Shown: piece after piece, positions 29,772 through 37,989 of the stretch
How positions within the stretch are numbered: the stretch's first letter is position 1
Layout of the letters: each line of letters starts with the position of its first letter
Origin: an uncultured Alistipes sp.
Lineage (GTDB): Bacteria; Bacteroidota; Bacteroidia; Bacteroidales; Rikenellaceae
DNA: 64,000 nucleotides
Assembly (NCBI GenBank): GCA_947623965.1
Contig: CANQIF010000010.1
Span: 35,609 to 99,608 of the forward strand
Reading direction: 5' to 3'
The notes under the pieces: generated by a model
The model's database searches: none
The model's input: the letters and a program-made list of their open reading frames with translations, nothing else
Told to the model about the DNA's origin: nothing
Position numbers and translations under genes: made by a program

Positions 29772-30896
29772 ATGGAACTTTTCAACGTTTACTCGCTCTA
29801 TCCCGTCGAACCGGTGCGCGGCAGCGGCTCGCGGGTCTACGACGCCGCCGGAAACGAATACCTCGACCTCTACGGCGGCCACGCCGTCATCTCGATCGGC
29901 CACGCCCATCCGCACTATGTCGAGGCGTTGCAGCGGCAGGCCGCCCGGCTGGGCTTCTACTCCAACTCGGTCGAAAATTCGCTGCAGGGGCGCCTCGCCG
30001 AACTGCTGGGCCGCGCATCGGGCTACGGCGACTACCGCCTCTTCCTCTGCAACTCGGGGGCCGAGGCGAACGAAAACGCCCTGAAGCTCGCCTCGTTCCA
30101 CACGGGGCGCGACCGCGTGCTGGCCTTCGCGAAGGCCTTCCACGGCCGCACCTCTGGGGCCGTCTCCGTGACGGACAACCCGGCGATCTCCGCCCCCTTC
30201 AACCGCACGGACAAGGTCTCGTTCGCTCCGCTGAACGACCTCGACGCCGTGCGCACCGAGCTCGCCACGGGGCGCTACGCCGCCGTCATCATCGAGGGCA
30301 TCCAGGGGGTCGCGGGGATCCGCGAGCCCTCGGACGACTTCCTGCGGGGGCTGCGCGCCTGCTGCACCGAGACCGGGACGCAGCTCATCCTCGACGAGGT
30401 CCAGTCTGGCTACGGCCGCACGGGCCGCTTCTTCGCCCACCAGCACGCCGGCATCCGCCCCGACCTCATCACGACGGCCAAGGGGATGGGCAACGGCTTC
30501 CCGATCGGCGGCGTGCTGATCGCCCCGCACTTCGAAGCCCGGCCGGGGATGCTCGGCACCACCTTCGGCGGAAACCACCTCGCCTGCGCCGCGGCGATCG
30601 CCGTGCTGGAGGTGATCGAAAGCGAAGGGCTCGTCGCGAACGCCGCCGCCACGGGCGGCTACCTGCTCGGCGAGCTGCGCCGCATGCCGGCCCTCAAGGA
30701 GGTGCGCGGCCGCGGCCTCATGATCGGCATCGAGATCGACGGCCCGGCCGCCGAGCTGCGGCGCCGCCTCCTCTTCGAGCACCGCATCTTCACGGGCGGG
30801 GCGGGCGCCTCGACCGTCCGGCTGCTCCCGGCCCTCGGCCTCTCGCGCGCCGACGCCGACCGTTTTCTCACCGCATTCAACACCCTCGTCCGATGA
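29772..30896 (+). CDS. argD: Acetyl(succinyl)ornithine aminotransferase
   Basis: A PLP-dependent class III aminotransferase of 374 residues that makes N-acylornithine. Motifs are CNSGAEANENALKLA, FHGRTSGAVSVTDNP, LILDEVQSGYGRTG and the PLP lysine in TTAKGMGNGFPIGG. It starts 4 nt after argC and overlaps argF' by 4 nt. Confidence 0.96.
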   Translation: MELFNVYSLYPVEPVRGSGSRVYDAAGNEYLDLYGGHAVISIGHAHPHYVEALQRQAARLGFYSNSVENSLQGRLAELLGRASGYGDYRLFLCNSGAEANENALKLASFHTGRDRVLAFAKAFHGRTSGAVSVTDNPAISAPFNRTDKVSFAPLNDLDAVRTELATGRYAAVIIEGIQGVAGIREPSDDFLRGLRACCTETGTQLILDEVQSGYGRTGRFFAHQHAGIRPDLITTAKGMGNGFPIGGVLIAPHFEARPGMLGTTFGGNHLACAAAIAVLEVIESEGLVANAAATGGYLLGELRRMPALKEVRGRGLMIGIEIDGPAAELRRRLLFEHRIFTGGAGASTVRLLPALGLSRADADRFLTAFNTLVR

Positions 30897-31846
30897 AAAA
30901 ATTCACCTGCGTACAAGATATCGGCGACCTCCGCACGGCTGTCGCCGAGGCGCTGGCCGTGAAGCGCGACCGCTTCGCCCGCACCGAGCTGGGGCGCAAC
31001 CGCACCCTGCTCATGCTCTTCTTCAATTCGAGCCTCCGCACCCGCCTCTCGACCCAAAAGGCGGCGATGAACCTCGGCATGAACGTCATGGTCCTCGACG
31101 TGAACCAGGGGGCCTGGAAACTCGAAACCGAACGCGGCGTGGTGATGGACGGCGACCGTCCCGAGCACCTGTTGGAGGCGATCCCCGTCATGGGGTGCTA
31201 CTGCGACGTGATCGGCATCCGCTCCTTCGCCCGCTTCGAGAGCAAGGAGGAGGACTACGGCGAGCGCATCCTCGAGCAGTTCATCCGCTACTCGGGCCGC
31301 CCCGTCTTCTCGATGGAGGCCGCCACGCGCCACCCGCTGCAGAGCTTCGCCGATCTGATCACGATCGAGGAGCACAAGCGCACCGAGCGCCCCAAGGTGG
31401 TGCTGACGTGGGCCCCCCACCCGAAGGCCCTGCCGCAGGCGGTGCCAAACTCCTTCGCCGAGTGGATGAACGCCGCGGATTACGAGTTAGTCATCACCCA
31501 CCCCGAGGGGTACGAGCTCGACCCGCAGTTCGTCGGGTGCGCCCGCGTCGAATACGACCAGCGCCGCGCCTTCGAGGGGGCCGATTTCATCTACGCCAAG
31601 AACTGGGCCGCCTACCGCGACCCGCACTACGGCGAGGTCCTCTCGAAAGACCGCGCGTGGACGGTCGATGCCGGGAAGATGGCACTCACGAACGATGCCT
31701 ATTTCATGCACTGCCTCCCCGTGCGGCGCAACATGATCGTGACGGACGAGGTGATCGAGGGGCCGCGCTCGCTCGTCATCCCCGAGGCCGCCAACCGCGA
31801 GATCGCGGCCCAGGTGGTTCTCGGACGGCTATTGGAGGGGTTGTAG
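30893..31846 (+). CDS. argF': N-succinylornithine carbamoyltransferase
   Basis: A transcarbamylase of 317 residues with the carbamoyl-phosphate motif FFNSSLRTRLSTQ and the C-terminal HCLPVRRNMIVTD. The loop VMDGDRPEH carries proline at residue 90. In the Bacteroides fragilis enzyme Pro90 is known to set preference for succinylornithine over acetylornithine (where Glu occupies the site). I infer that this operon uses succinylated intermediates. It lies between argD and argB with overlapping or adjacent ends. Confidence 0.92.
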   Translation: MKKFTCVQDIGDLRTAVAEALAVKRDRFARTELGRNRTLLMLFFNSSLRTRLSTQKAAMNLGMNVMVLDVNQGAWKLETERGVVMDGDRPEHLLEAIPVMGCYCDVIGIRSFARFESKEEDYGERILEQFIRYSGRPVFSMEAATRHPLQSFADLITIEEHKRTERPKVVLTWAPHPKALPQAVPNSFAEWMNAADYELVITHPEGYELDPQFVGCARVEYDQRRAFEGADFIYAKNWAAYRDPHYGEVLSKDRAWTVDAGKMALTNDAYFMHCLPVRRNMIVTDEVIEGPRSLVIPEAANREIAAQVVLGRLLEGL

Positions 31847-31847
31847 G

Positions 31848-32624
31848 ATGGAACGCATCACCGTTGTCAAGATCGGGGGCAATGTCCTCGACGACCCCGA
31901 GGCCCTCGACCGCTTCGTCCGCGACTTCGCCGCCCTCGGCGGAGCCAAGATCCTCGTCCACGGCGGGGGCAAGTTAGCCACGCGGTTAGCCGGGCAGCTC
32001 GGCATCCCCGTGCGGATGGTCGAGGGGCGCCGCATCACCGACCGCGAGACGCTCGACCTCGTCACGATGGTCTATGCCGGGTTGGTGAACAAACGGCTCG
32101 TCGCCGCCCTCCAGGCCGCCGGCTGCAACGCCCTGGGGCTCTCGGGAGCCGACGGCGACATCGTGCGGGCCCGCCGCCGCGCGCCGCAGCCCGTCGACTA
32201 CGGATACGTAGGGGACATCGAGCGGGTCGACATTCCCCTGCTCCGCATGCTGCTCGAAACGGGCCTTGTCCCCGTATTCCCGGCCATCCTGCACGACGGG
32301 GCCGGGGAGCTCCTCAATTGCAACGCCGACAGCGTCGCCGAGGGGATCGCCCGCGCGGCCGCCACGCTGGCGCCGACCGACCTCGTCTTCTGCTTCGAGA
32401 AGCGCGGCGTGCTGCGCGACCCGGCCGACGAACGGTCGGTCATCGCCCGCATCACCGCCGAAGGCTATCCCGCCCTCCGGGAGGCGGGCATCGTCAGCGG
32501 CGGCATGATTCCCAAGATCGAAAACGCCCTGAAGGCGGTCGAAGCCGGGGTCCGTTCGGTCCGCATCAAGCGGGCCGCCGACCTCCTCGACCCGCAGGAG
32601 GGGACCACCATCGCCTCCTGCTGA
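31848..32624 (+). CDS. argB: N-acetyl(succinyl)glutamate kinase
   Basis: An amino-acid-kinase-family protein of 258 residues that phosphorylates N-acylglutamate. Motifs are VVKIGGNVLDD, LVHGGGKLATRLAGQLG and NALKAVEAGVRSVRI near the C-terminus. Its start follows the argF' stop by one base, indicating coupling. The acyl preference is not visible from sequence. Confidence 0.95.
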   Translation: MERITVVKIGGNVLDDPEALDRFVRDFAALGGAKILVHGGGKLATRLAGQLGIPVRMVEGRRITDRETLDLVTMVYAGLVNKRLVAALQAAGCNALGLSGADGDIVRARRRAPQPVDYGYVGDIERVDIPLLRMLLETGLVPVFPAILHDGAGELLNCNADSVAEGIARAAATLAPTDLVFCFEKRGVLRDPADERSVIARITAEGYPALREAGIVSGGMIPKIENALKAVEAGVRSVRIKRAADLLDPQEGTTIASC

Positions 32625-32628
32625 CGCT

Positions 32629-33864
32629 ATGCCGACCGCCGACATCCTCCCGACCGCACCCCGCCCCGAAGCAGCGACGGACAGCAACGCCGCAAAGCCG
32701 GAACGGCCCGACACGGCAACGGGACGTTCCGCCGAAACGCTGGGCCGCAACGCCGGAACATCTGTTGTTCGCCCCGAAGCAACTACGGACCGTCTTGCCG
32801 AGGCGGTCGGGCTGCTCCGCCGCCTCATCGCCACCCCCTCCCCTTCGCGCGAGGAGGAGGCGACGGCCACCCTGCTCTGCGACTGGCTCGCCGCGCGGGG
32901 CGTCCGGCCCGAGCGGCTGCACCGCAACGTCATCGCCCGCTCCGAGGGGTACGACCCCGCGCGGCCGACGCTGCTGCTCAACTCCCACCACGACACGGTG
33001 CACCCCGCAGCCTCCTGGAGGCGCGACCCCTACGCCCCGACGGTCGAGGAGGGCCGCCTCTATGGCCTCGGGGCGAACGACGCGGGGGCCTCGTTAGTCT
33101 GTCTCGTGGAGACCTTCCTGCGCTACCGCCGTACGCCGCTCCCCTTCAACCTGCTGCTCGTCCTCTCGGCCGAGGAGGAGTGCTCGGGCGAGCACGGCGC
33201 GCGGGCCTGGGTCCCGGCGCTGGCCCCCGAGATCGGAATGGCCCTGGTCGGCGAGCCCACCTCGATGCGGGCGGCCCTCGGCGAGCGGGGGCTCGTCGTC
33301 CTCGACTGCACGGCCCGCGGCCGCAGCGGCCACGCCGCCCGCGGCGAAGGGGTGAACGCCCTCTACCTCGCCATCGAGGATATCGAGCGGCTCCGCCGGC
33401 TGCAGTTCGAGCGGGTCTCGCCGACACTCGGCCCGATTCACATCGCCACGACGATGATCGCCGCCGGCACGCAGCACAATGTCGTTCCGGACCTCTGCCG
33501 CTTCACGGTCGACGTCCGCACGACCGACGCCTACACGAACGAGGAGACCGTCGCCCGGATCCGCGCGGCGATCCGCTCCGAGGCCGAGCCCCGCTCGACG
33601 CGCATCCGCGCCTCGGTGATCGCCGAAACGCACCCCTTGGTGCAGGCCGCCCTCCGGGCCGGAGCCGAACCCTTCGTCTCGCCCACCGCCTCGGACCGCA
33701 CCCTCATGCCTTTCCCGGCGCTGAAGATCGGCCCGGGCGACTCGGCCCGCTCGCACACGGCCGACGAATACATCCTCCTCGACGAAATCGGGGAGGGGCT
33801 CCGCGGCTATGCCGCCATCATCGAAAACACCGCAAAAGCCTATGGCAACGAAACTTTGGGATAA
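32629..33864 (+). CDS. argE: M20-family N-acylornithine deacylase (ArgE-like) with unusual N-terminal extension
   Basis: An M20 metallopeptidase-like protein of 411 residues expected to release ornithine. Metal ligands appear in SHHDTVHPA, GLGANDAGAS, SAEEECSGEHGA and SHTADEYI. The catalytic core begins near residue 56. The preceding ~55 residues are low-complexity (Ala, Thr, Pro, Arg) and contain a twofold repeat (RPEAATD / RPEATTD). No start codon was found between, and M1 is 4 nt after argB, so the extension seems translated. It overlaps argH by 23 nt. Assignment as argE rests on context and family. Confidence 0.85.
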   Translation: MPTADILPTAPRPEAATDSNAAKPERPDTATGRSAETLGRNAGTSVVRPEATTDRLAEAVGLLRRLIATPSPSREEEATATLLCDWLAARGVRPERLHRNVIARSEGYDPARPTLLLNSHHDTVHPAASWRRDPYAPTVEEGRLYGLGANDAGASLVCLVETFLRYRRTPLPFNLLLVLSAEEECSGEHGARAWVPALAPEIGMALVGEPTSMRAALGERGLVVLDCTARGRSGHAARGEGVNALYLAIEDIERLRRLQFERVSPTLGPIHIATTMIAAGTQHNVVPDLCRFTVDVRTTDAYTNEETVARIRAAIRSEAEPRSTRIRASVIAETHPLVQAALRAGAEPFVSPTASDRTLMPFPALKIGPGDSARSHTADEYILLDEIGEGLRGYAAIIENTAKAYGNETLG

Positions 33865-35146
33865 GGGCTTCGACACGAACGCCTCGGTCGAAAGCTACAC
33901 CGTGGGCGACGACCGCACGCTCGACCTGCGCCTGGCGCGCTACGACGTGCAGGGGTCGCTGGCCCACATCCGCATGCTCGAATCGATCGGTCTGCTCACG
34001 ACCGCCGAACGGGAGCTCCTCACCGAAGGGCTCGAAACGATCGCCGCCGAGATCGAAGCGGGCCGCTTCCGCATCGAGGAGGAGGTCGAGGATATCCACT
34101 CGCAGGTCGAGCTGCTGCTGACGCGCCGCTTGGGCGACGTGGGCAAGAAGATCCACGCCGGCCGCTCGCGCAACGACCAGGTGCTGGTCGATCTGAAACT
34201 CTTCCTGCGCGATGAGCTGCACGGCCTCGCCGCTGAGGTCCGCACCCTCTTCGACCGGCTGCAGGAGCTCTCCGAGCGTTACCGGGAGGTGCTGATGCCG
34301 GGCTACACCCACCTGCAGATCGCCATGCCCTCGTCGTTCGGCCTCTGGTTCGGCGCCTATGCCGAGACGCTCGTCGACGACATGCGCCTCGTGGTCGCCG
34401 CCCGGCAGATCGCCGACCAGAATCCGCTGGGCTCGGCAGCGGGCTACGGCTCGTCGTTCCCGCTCGACCGCACGCTGACGACCCGGCTGCTTCGCTTCGA
34501 GACACTCCACTACAACGCGATCGCCGCCCAGATGAGCCGCGGCAAGAGCGAGCGCGCCGCCGCGAACGCCATCGCCGCCGTCGCCGCCACCGTGGGGCGC
34601 ATGGCGATGGATCTCTGCCTCTTCCTGTGCCCGAATTTCGGCTTCGTCTCGCTGCCCGAGAGCCTCACCACGGGGTCGAGCATCATGCCGCACAAGAAGA
34701 ACCCCGACGTCTTCGAGCTGATCCGCGGCCGCTGCAACCGCCTCCAGGCCCTGCCCAACGAGATGGCGCTGCTGCTGACGAACCTCCCCGTGGGGTATCA
34801 CCGCGACATGCAGCTGCTCAAGGACATCCTCTTCCCCGCCTTCGAGGAGTTGCACCGCACGCTGCGCATGGCCGACTTCATGCTGGCCAACCTCCGGGTG
34901 AACGAACGGATCCTCGACGACCCGAAGTACGACTACCTCTTCACCGTCGAGGACGTCAACCGCCTGGTGCTCGCCGGGGTCCCCTTCCGCGAGGCCTACC
35001 GCGAGGTGGGGATGCAGGTGCAGCGGGGCGAATACCGTCCCGACCGCACCCTCCACCACACCCACGAGGGGAGCATCGGCAACCTCTGCACAGCGGAAAT
35101 TCGCGCCAAGATGGAGCGTGTCATGAAGGAGCCGGAGGAGGCGTGA
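33842..35146 (+). CDS. argH: Argininosuccinate lyase
   Basis: The last step to arginine. Start chosen at 33842 (MATKLWDKGFDTNASVESY, 434 residues), inside the end of the preceding gene; the ORF-track line adds 11 residues. Fumarase-superfamily signature GSSIMPHKKNPD; also HAGRSRNDQVLVDLKLF and PGYTHLQIAMPSSFG. It is followed by a strong terminator that closes the arginine operon. Confidence 0.97.
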   Translation: MATKLWDKGFDTNASVESYTVGDDRTLDLRLARYDVQGSLAHIRMLESIGLLTTAERELLTEGLETIAAEIEAGRFRIEEEVEDIHSQVELLLTRRLGDVGKKIHAGRSRNDQVLVDLKLFLRDELHGLAAEVRTLFDRLQELSERYREVLMPGYTHLQIAMPSSFGLWFGAYAETLVDDMRLVVAARQIADQNPLGSAAGYGSSFPLDRTLTTRLLRFETLHYNAIAAQMSRGKSERAAANAIAAVAATVGRMAMDLCLFLCPNFGFVSLPESLTTGSSIMPHKKNPDVFELIRGRCNRLQALPNEMALLLTNLPVGYHRDMQLLKDILFPAFEELHRTLRMADFMLANLRVNERILDDPKYDYLFTVEDVNRLVLAGVPFREAYREVGMQVQRGEYRPDRTLHHTHEGSIGNLCTAEIRAKMERVMKEPEEA

Positions 35147-35169
35147 ACGGCCGCCTCCGAATGAACGGA

Positions 35170-35199
35170 GAGGCCCGCAGCGGTTGCGCTGCGGGCCTC
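35170..35199. terminator. Bidirectional terminator between argH and yidD
   Basis: A perfect stem of 12-13 bp (aggcccgcagcg / cgctgcgggcct) with a 4 nt loop is followed on the plus strand by ccctttt. It lies between convergent genes and may serve both. Confidence 0.8.
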
Positions 35200-35223
35200 C
35201 CTTTTCCATACCGGCGGAGCTCC

Positions 35224-35484
35224 TCACGGGACGGGATCGTAGCCGCTGCCGCCCCAGGGATGGCAGCGCGACAGCCGTTTGAGGGTCAGCCACAGTCCTT
35301 TGACCGGACCGTAGCGGCGCAGCGCCTCGAGCGCATATTGCGAGCAGGTGGGCGTGAAGCGGCACGAAGGGGGCGTGAAAGGGGAGATGCAGCACCGGTA
35401 GAACTGCACTAAAGCGATCAACGGCAGGGCCGCGAGGCGCCTAAAGCCGCGAAGCGACCGTTTCCAGAATCTTTCGGACGGCAT
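35224..35484 (-). CDS. yidD: Membrane protein insertion efficiency factor YidD
   Basis: An 86-residue YidD-family protein that aids YidC-dependent membrane insertion. The signature cysteines occur in [32 protein letters not shown], and [12 protein letters not shown] ends it. Its start overlaps the 3' end of rnpA by 44 nt, the classical rnpA-yidD arrangement. Confidence 0.95.
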   Translation of the reverse strand: MPSERFWKRSLRGFRRLAALPLIALVQFYRCCISPFTPPSCRFTPTCSQYALEALRRYGPVKGLWLTLKRLSRCHPWGGSGYDPVP

Positions 35485-35815
35485 GGGCGATCTTGGCCGA
35501 CGAAAGGAGGTCGGCTGTGGAGTAGACGAGCGCCAGATCGAGGTTGATCCCCTCGACGCGGCCGGTGAGCAGCTCCTTTTGCAGGCGGTAGGCCTCCTTC
35601 GTGCGGCGGCGCAGCAGGTTGCGGCGGTTGGCCCGCTTGTGGTAGCGCTTGGGAACCGAGAAGAGAACCTCGACCGAAGGGACCGAATCCGCCTCGGCGA
35701 ACCAAAGGTAGCGGAAGGGATAGACGAAGCCGCTCTCCCCCTCGCTGAAGAGGCGGCGGACAGCCCCCAGCGTGCGGAGGCGTTCGGAACGGGGCAGCGA
35801 GCGGTCGGCGGTCAT
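35441..35815 (-). CDS. rnpA: Ribonuclease P protein component
   Basis: The protein subunit of RNase P, which trims tRNA 5' ends. The start at 35815 ([13 protein letters not shown], 124 residues) is my choice; the ORF track's 865-residue line runs through upstream genes in another frame. The basic RNR-type motif [23 protein letters not shown] is present. It overlaps yidD. A G9 tract lies upstream at 35942-35950. Confidence 0.93.
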   Translation of the reverse strand: MTADRSLPRSERLRTLGAVRRLFSEGESGFVYPFRYLWFAEADSVPSVEVLFSVPKRYHKRANRRNLLRRRTKEAYRLQKELLTGRVEGINLDLALVYSTADLLSSAKIAHAVRKILETVASRL

Positions 35816-35941
35816 GATGCGAAGCGGGTTGACGAGAAAAAGGTTGACGATCGAAAAAACGGGCGAACCGGCAAGCGGCCGGACAGCTGAATAAAAGGGG
35901 TCGGGGCCAACCGGACCGGGGTGTCGGAGCCGAAATACCGA

Positions 35942-35950
35942 GGGGGGGGG
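35942..35950. repeat. G9 homopolymer between hemD and rnpA
   Basis: Nine consecutive G on the plus strand lie in the 167 nt gap upstream of rnpA. Such tracts slip easily in replication; here it would alter leader length, not a reading frame. Confidence 0.8.
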
Positions 35951-35982
35951 CATCGCGGAGCCGGGCAGGCCGCCCCGGGGAG

Positions 35983-36837
35983 CTATTTGCCCTCCGGCAC
36001 GGCACGGCGCGCGCGGTTGCGCTTGGCCAGCTTGTTCTGCTGCGAACGGATGAAGGCCTCCTTCTCCTCGTCGGTGACCAGTTCGACGGGGTGGATCTCC
36101 TCTCCCTTGGCCACCTTCGCCAAGTAGAGGTCCACGGCCTTGCCCATCGACGGCGCCTCGGGCGTCGGGGCGTTGGCCTGCACGGTGAGCCCCGCCCCGA
36201 TGGCGGTCCGCAGGGTTCCCTCGCCGAAGACGGCGATCGCAGGGAGCTGCTCCGTGCCGAACTGTTCGACGAGCGCCCGCACGTCCGACGGGGAGTAGAG
36301 GGCCAGCAGCTGGTAGTCGTCGAGCTTCAGCTCCGCGAGGTCGGCCGCGACGGTCCGAGAGAGGATCACCGGATCGACCGCCAGCTTCAGCTTGGCGAGC
36401 GTCTCGGGCAGCTCGGGCTTGTGGGGCTCGCTGAGCGCCAGCAGGAAGCGCTCCTCCTTGTGTTTGACGATCTGTTCGACGAGCGAGGTGAACGACCCGT
36501 CGGCGAACGAGATCTTGCGTTTGCGGTAGACGATGTATTTCTGGAGGTAGAGCGCCACGGCCTCGGTCTGGCAGATGTATTTCATCGTTTCGGGCACGGT
36601 GATGCGGGCCTCCTCGCAGATGTGGAAAAAGCTGTCGACCGTCGTGCGCGAGGTGAAGATGATCGCCGTGTGGTCCAGAATTTCGATGCGCTGTGCGCGG
36701 AACTCCTTGAGCGTCACGCCAACGACCCGGATAAAGGGCTTGTAGACGACGTCGACGCGATGCTTTTGCGAAATTTCGTAGAACGGCGATTTCTCGATCA
36801 GGGCCGGTTTCGGTTGCGATACCAATATACTCTTCAC
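35983..36837 (-). CDS. hemD: Uroporphyrinogen-III synthase-like protein (HemD family)
   Basis: A 284-residue cytosolic protein (MKSILVSQPKPALIEKSPFYEI). It has the two-lobed HemD pattern: TAIIFTSRTTVDSFFH in the first lobe, LLALYSPSDVRALVEQF and AVFGEGTLRTAIGAGL in the second. It ends in a lysine/arginine-rich tail. Bacteroidetes HemD proteins are divergent and commonly sit next to DUF4271 and rnpA, as here. Enzyme function is likely but no catalytic residue can be pointed to. Confidence 0.8.
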   Translation of the reverse strand: MKSILVSQPKPALIEKSPFYEISQKHRVDVVYKPFIRVVGVTLKEFRAQRIEILDHTAIIFTSRTTVDSFFHICEEARITVPETMKYICQTEAVALYLQKYIVYRKRKISFADGSFTSLVEQIVKHKEERFLLALSEPHKPELPETLAKLKLAVDPVILSRTVAADLAELKLDDYQLLALYSPSDVRALVEQFGTEQLPAIAVFGEGTLRTAIGAGLTVQANAPTPEAPSMGKAVDLYLAKVAKGEEIHPVELVTDEEKEAFIRSQQNKLAKRNRARRAVPEGK

Positions 36838-36864
36838 GGTTTTCGTAGCTTGTTTTTGCGTTTC

Positions 36865-37989
36865 TTACAAGGCATATCGTCCCGCAAGCAGCATCCACAG
36901 GCTCAGCGGGAAGATTTCCACGACGCAAAGGTACAAAAACCAATGCAAAATCGAAACTTTTTTTGCAAGAAACAACATAAGGGTCTCGCGGAGGTATAAA
37001 ACGGATAGAACGGACAACTCGATGATAATCACCCATAACCAGCCCTTTCCGGTTCCCTGCGGCAGGAGCAGCAGGAGCAGGAGCGGCGGCGTGGCGGCGA
37101 CGGTCAGCAGCGCCGCCGCATGGCGCTTGACGAGCCACAGCCGCTCGATGAGCGGCCGGCTGTAGGTCAGCACCCCGACGACGAAGGTCACTCCCCGCTG
37201 GTAGAGCAGCGAGAGGGCCAAAGCCGCCGCGACGCCCAGGGTACAGAGCGCCGCCGCCGTGCGGGGCCACCCCTCGACGAAGGCGGGCGGCAGCAGCGGC
37301 GCGGTGAAACGGACGACGGCGAGGGCCGCGACGAAGATGCCCAGCGTGCAGCAGATCGTCAGGAAACGGACGTAGCTGCTGCCCGCATCCTCGTAGAGCC
37401 GCTTTTCGGCGGAGCGGTCGCGCTGCAGACGCCCCGCAAGACGCCGCGCATCGCCGAGGTGGCGGTAAAGCAGCGCGGCATAGACGAGGAGGAGGAAGAG
37501 CGCGGCGCCGCCGTAGGCGGGTGTCGCCAGCGGATCGCGCGGCGCGGAGGCAGCGACGGCGGACGGCGGGACCTGCACGGAGGAGGCCCCGAAAACTTCG
37601 GCGGGCGACGCCTCGCGGTAACGCGGCTGCTGTTCGCCGGCGGGAAGCGGTTCGAAGCCGGGGAAAAAGGGATTCCGGAATGCGGCGGCCGGTGCCGGCT
37701 CCAGCGAATCGGCCGGCGGCAGCGAATCGGCAGGGATGACCGCGCCGTCTTGCAGCAGCGAAGCGGCCGGCACCGGCGTTTCGTCCGAAGGCTGCGGGGC
37801 GCCTTGCAACAGCGGATCGGTCTGCGGCAGCCGATCCGCCGAAGGCATCGGGGCGGCCTGCGGCAGCGAATCCGCCGCCGCTCCGGGCGCCCCGGCCAAC
37901 GTCCCGGGCATCTCCGCCAACGCCTCGGGCGACCCCGTCAACGTTTCGGGCACTTCCATCCTCCCGGTATCGATCCAGCGGGCGCTCAT
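36865..37989 (-). CDS. DUF4271 membrane protein
   Basis: A 374-residue protein. Residues 1-150 are a long Pro/Ala/Ser/Glu-rich low-complexity region (for example ADSLPPADSLEPAP). About five or six hydrophobic helices follow, such as GGAALFLLLVYAALLY, FLTICCTLGIFVAALAVV and WLWVIIIELSVLSVLYL. The C-terminal half matches the DUF4271 pattern ending in the ILHWFLYLCVVEIFPLSLWML helix. It is coupled to the histidine kinase (ATGA overlap) and precedes hemD by 27 nt. Function unknown. Confidence 0.8.
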   Translation of the reverse strand: MSARWIDTGRMEVPETLTGSPEALAEMPGTLAGAPGAAADSLPQAAPMPSADRLPQTDPLLQGAPQPSDETPVPAASLLQDGAVIPADSLPPADSLEPAPAAAFRNPFFPGFEPLPAGEQQPRYREASPAEVFGASSVQVPPSAVAASAPRDPLATPAYGGAALFLLLVYAALLYRHLGDARRLAGRLQRDRSAEKRLYEDAGSSYVRFLTICCTLGIFVAALAVVRFTAPLLPPAFVEGWPRTAAALCTLGVAAALALSLLYQRGVTFVVGVLTYSRPLIERLWLVKRHAAALLTVAATPPLLLLLLLPQGTGKGWLWVIIIELSVLSVLYLRETLMLFLAKKVSILHWFLYLCVVEIFPLSLWMLLAGRYAL

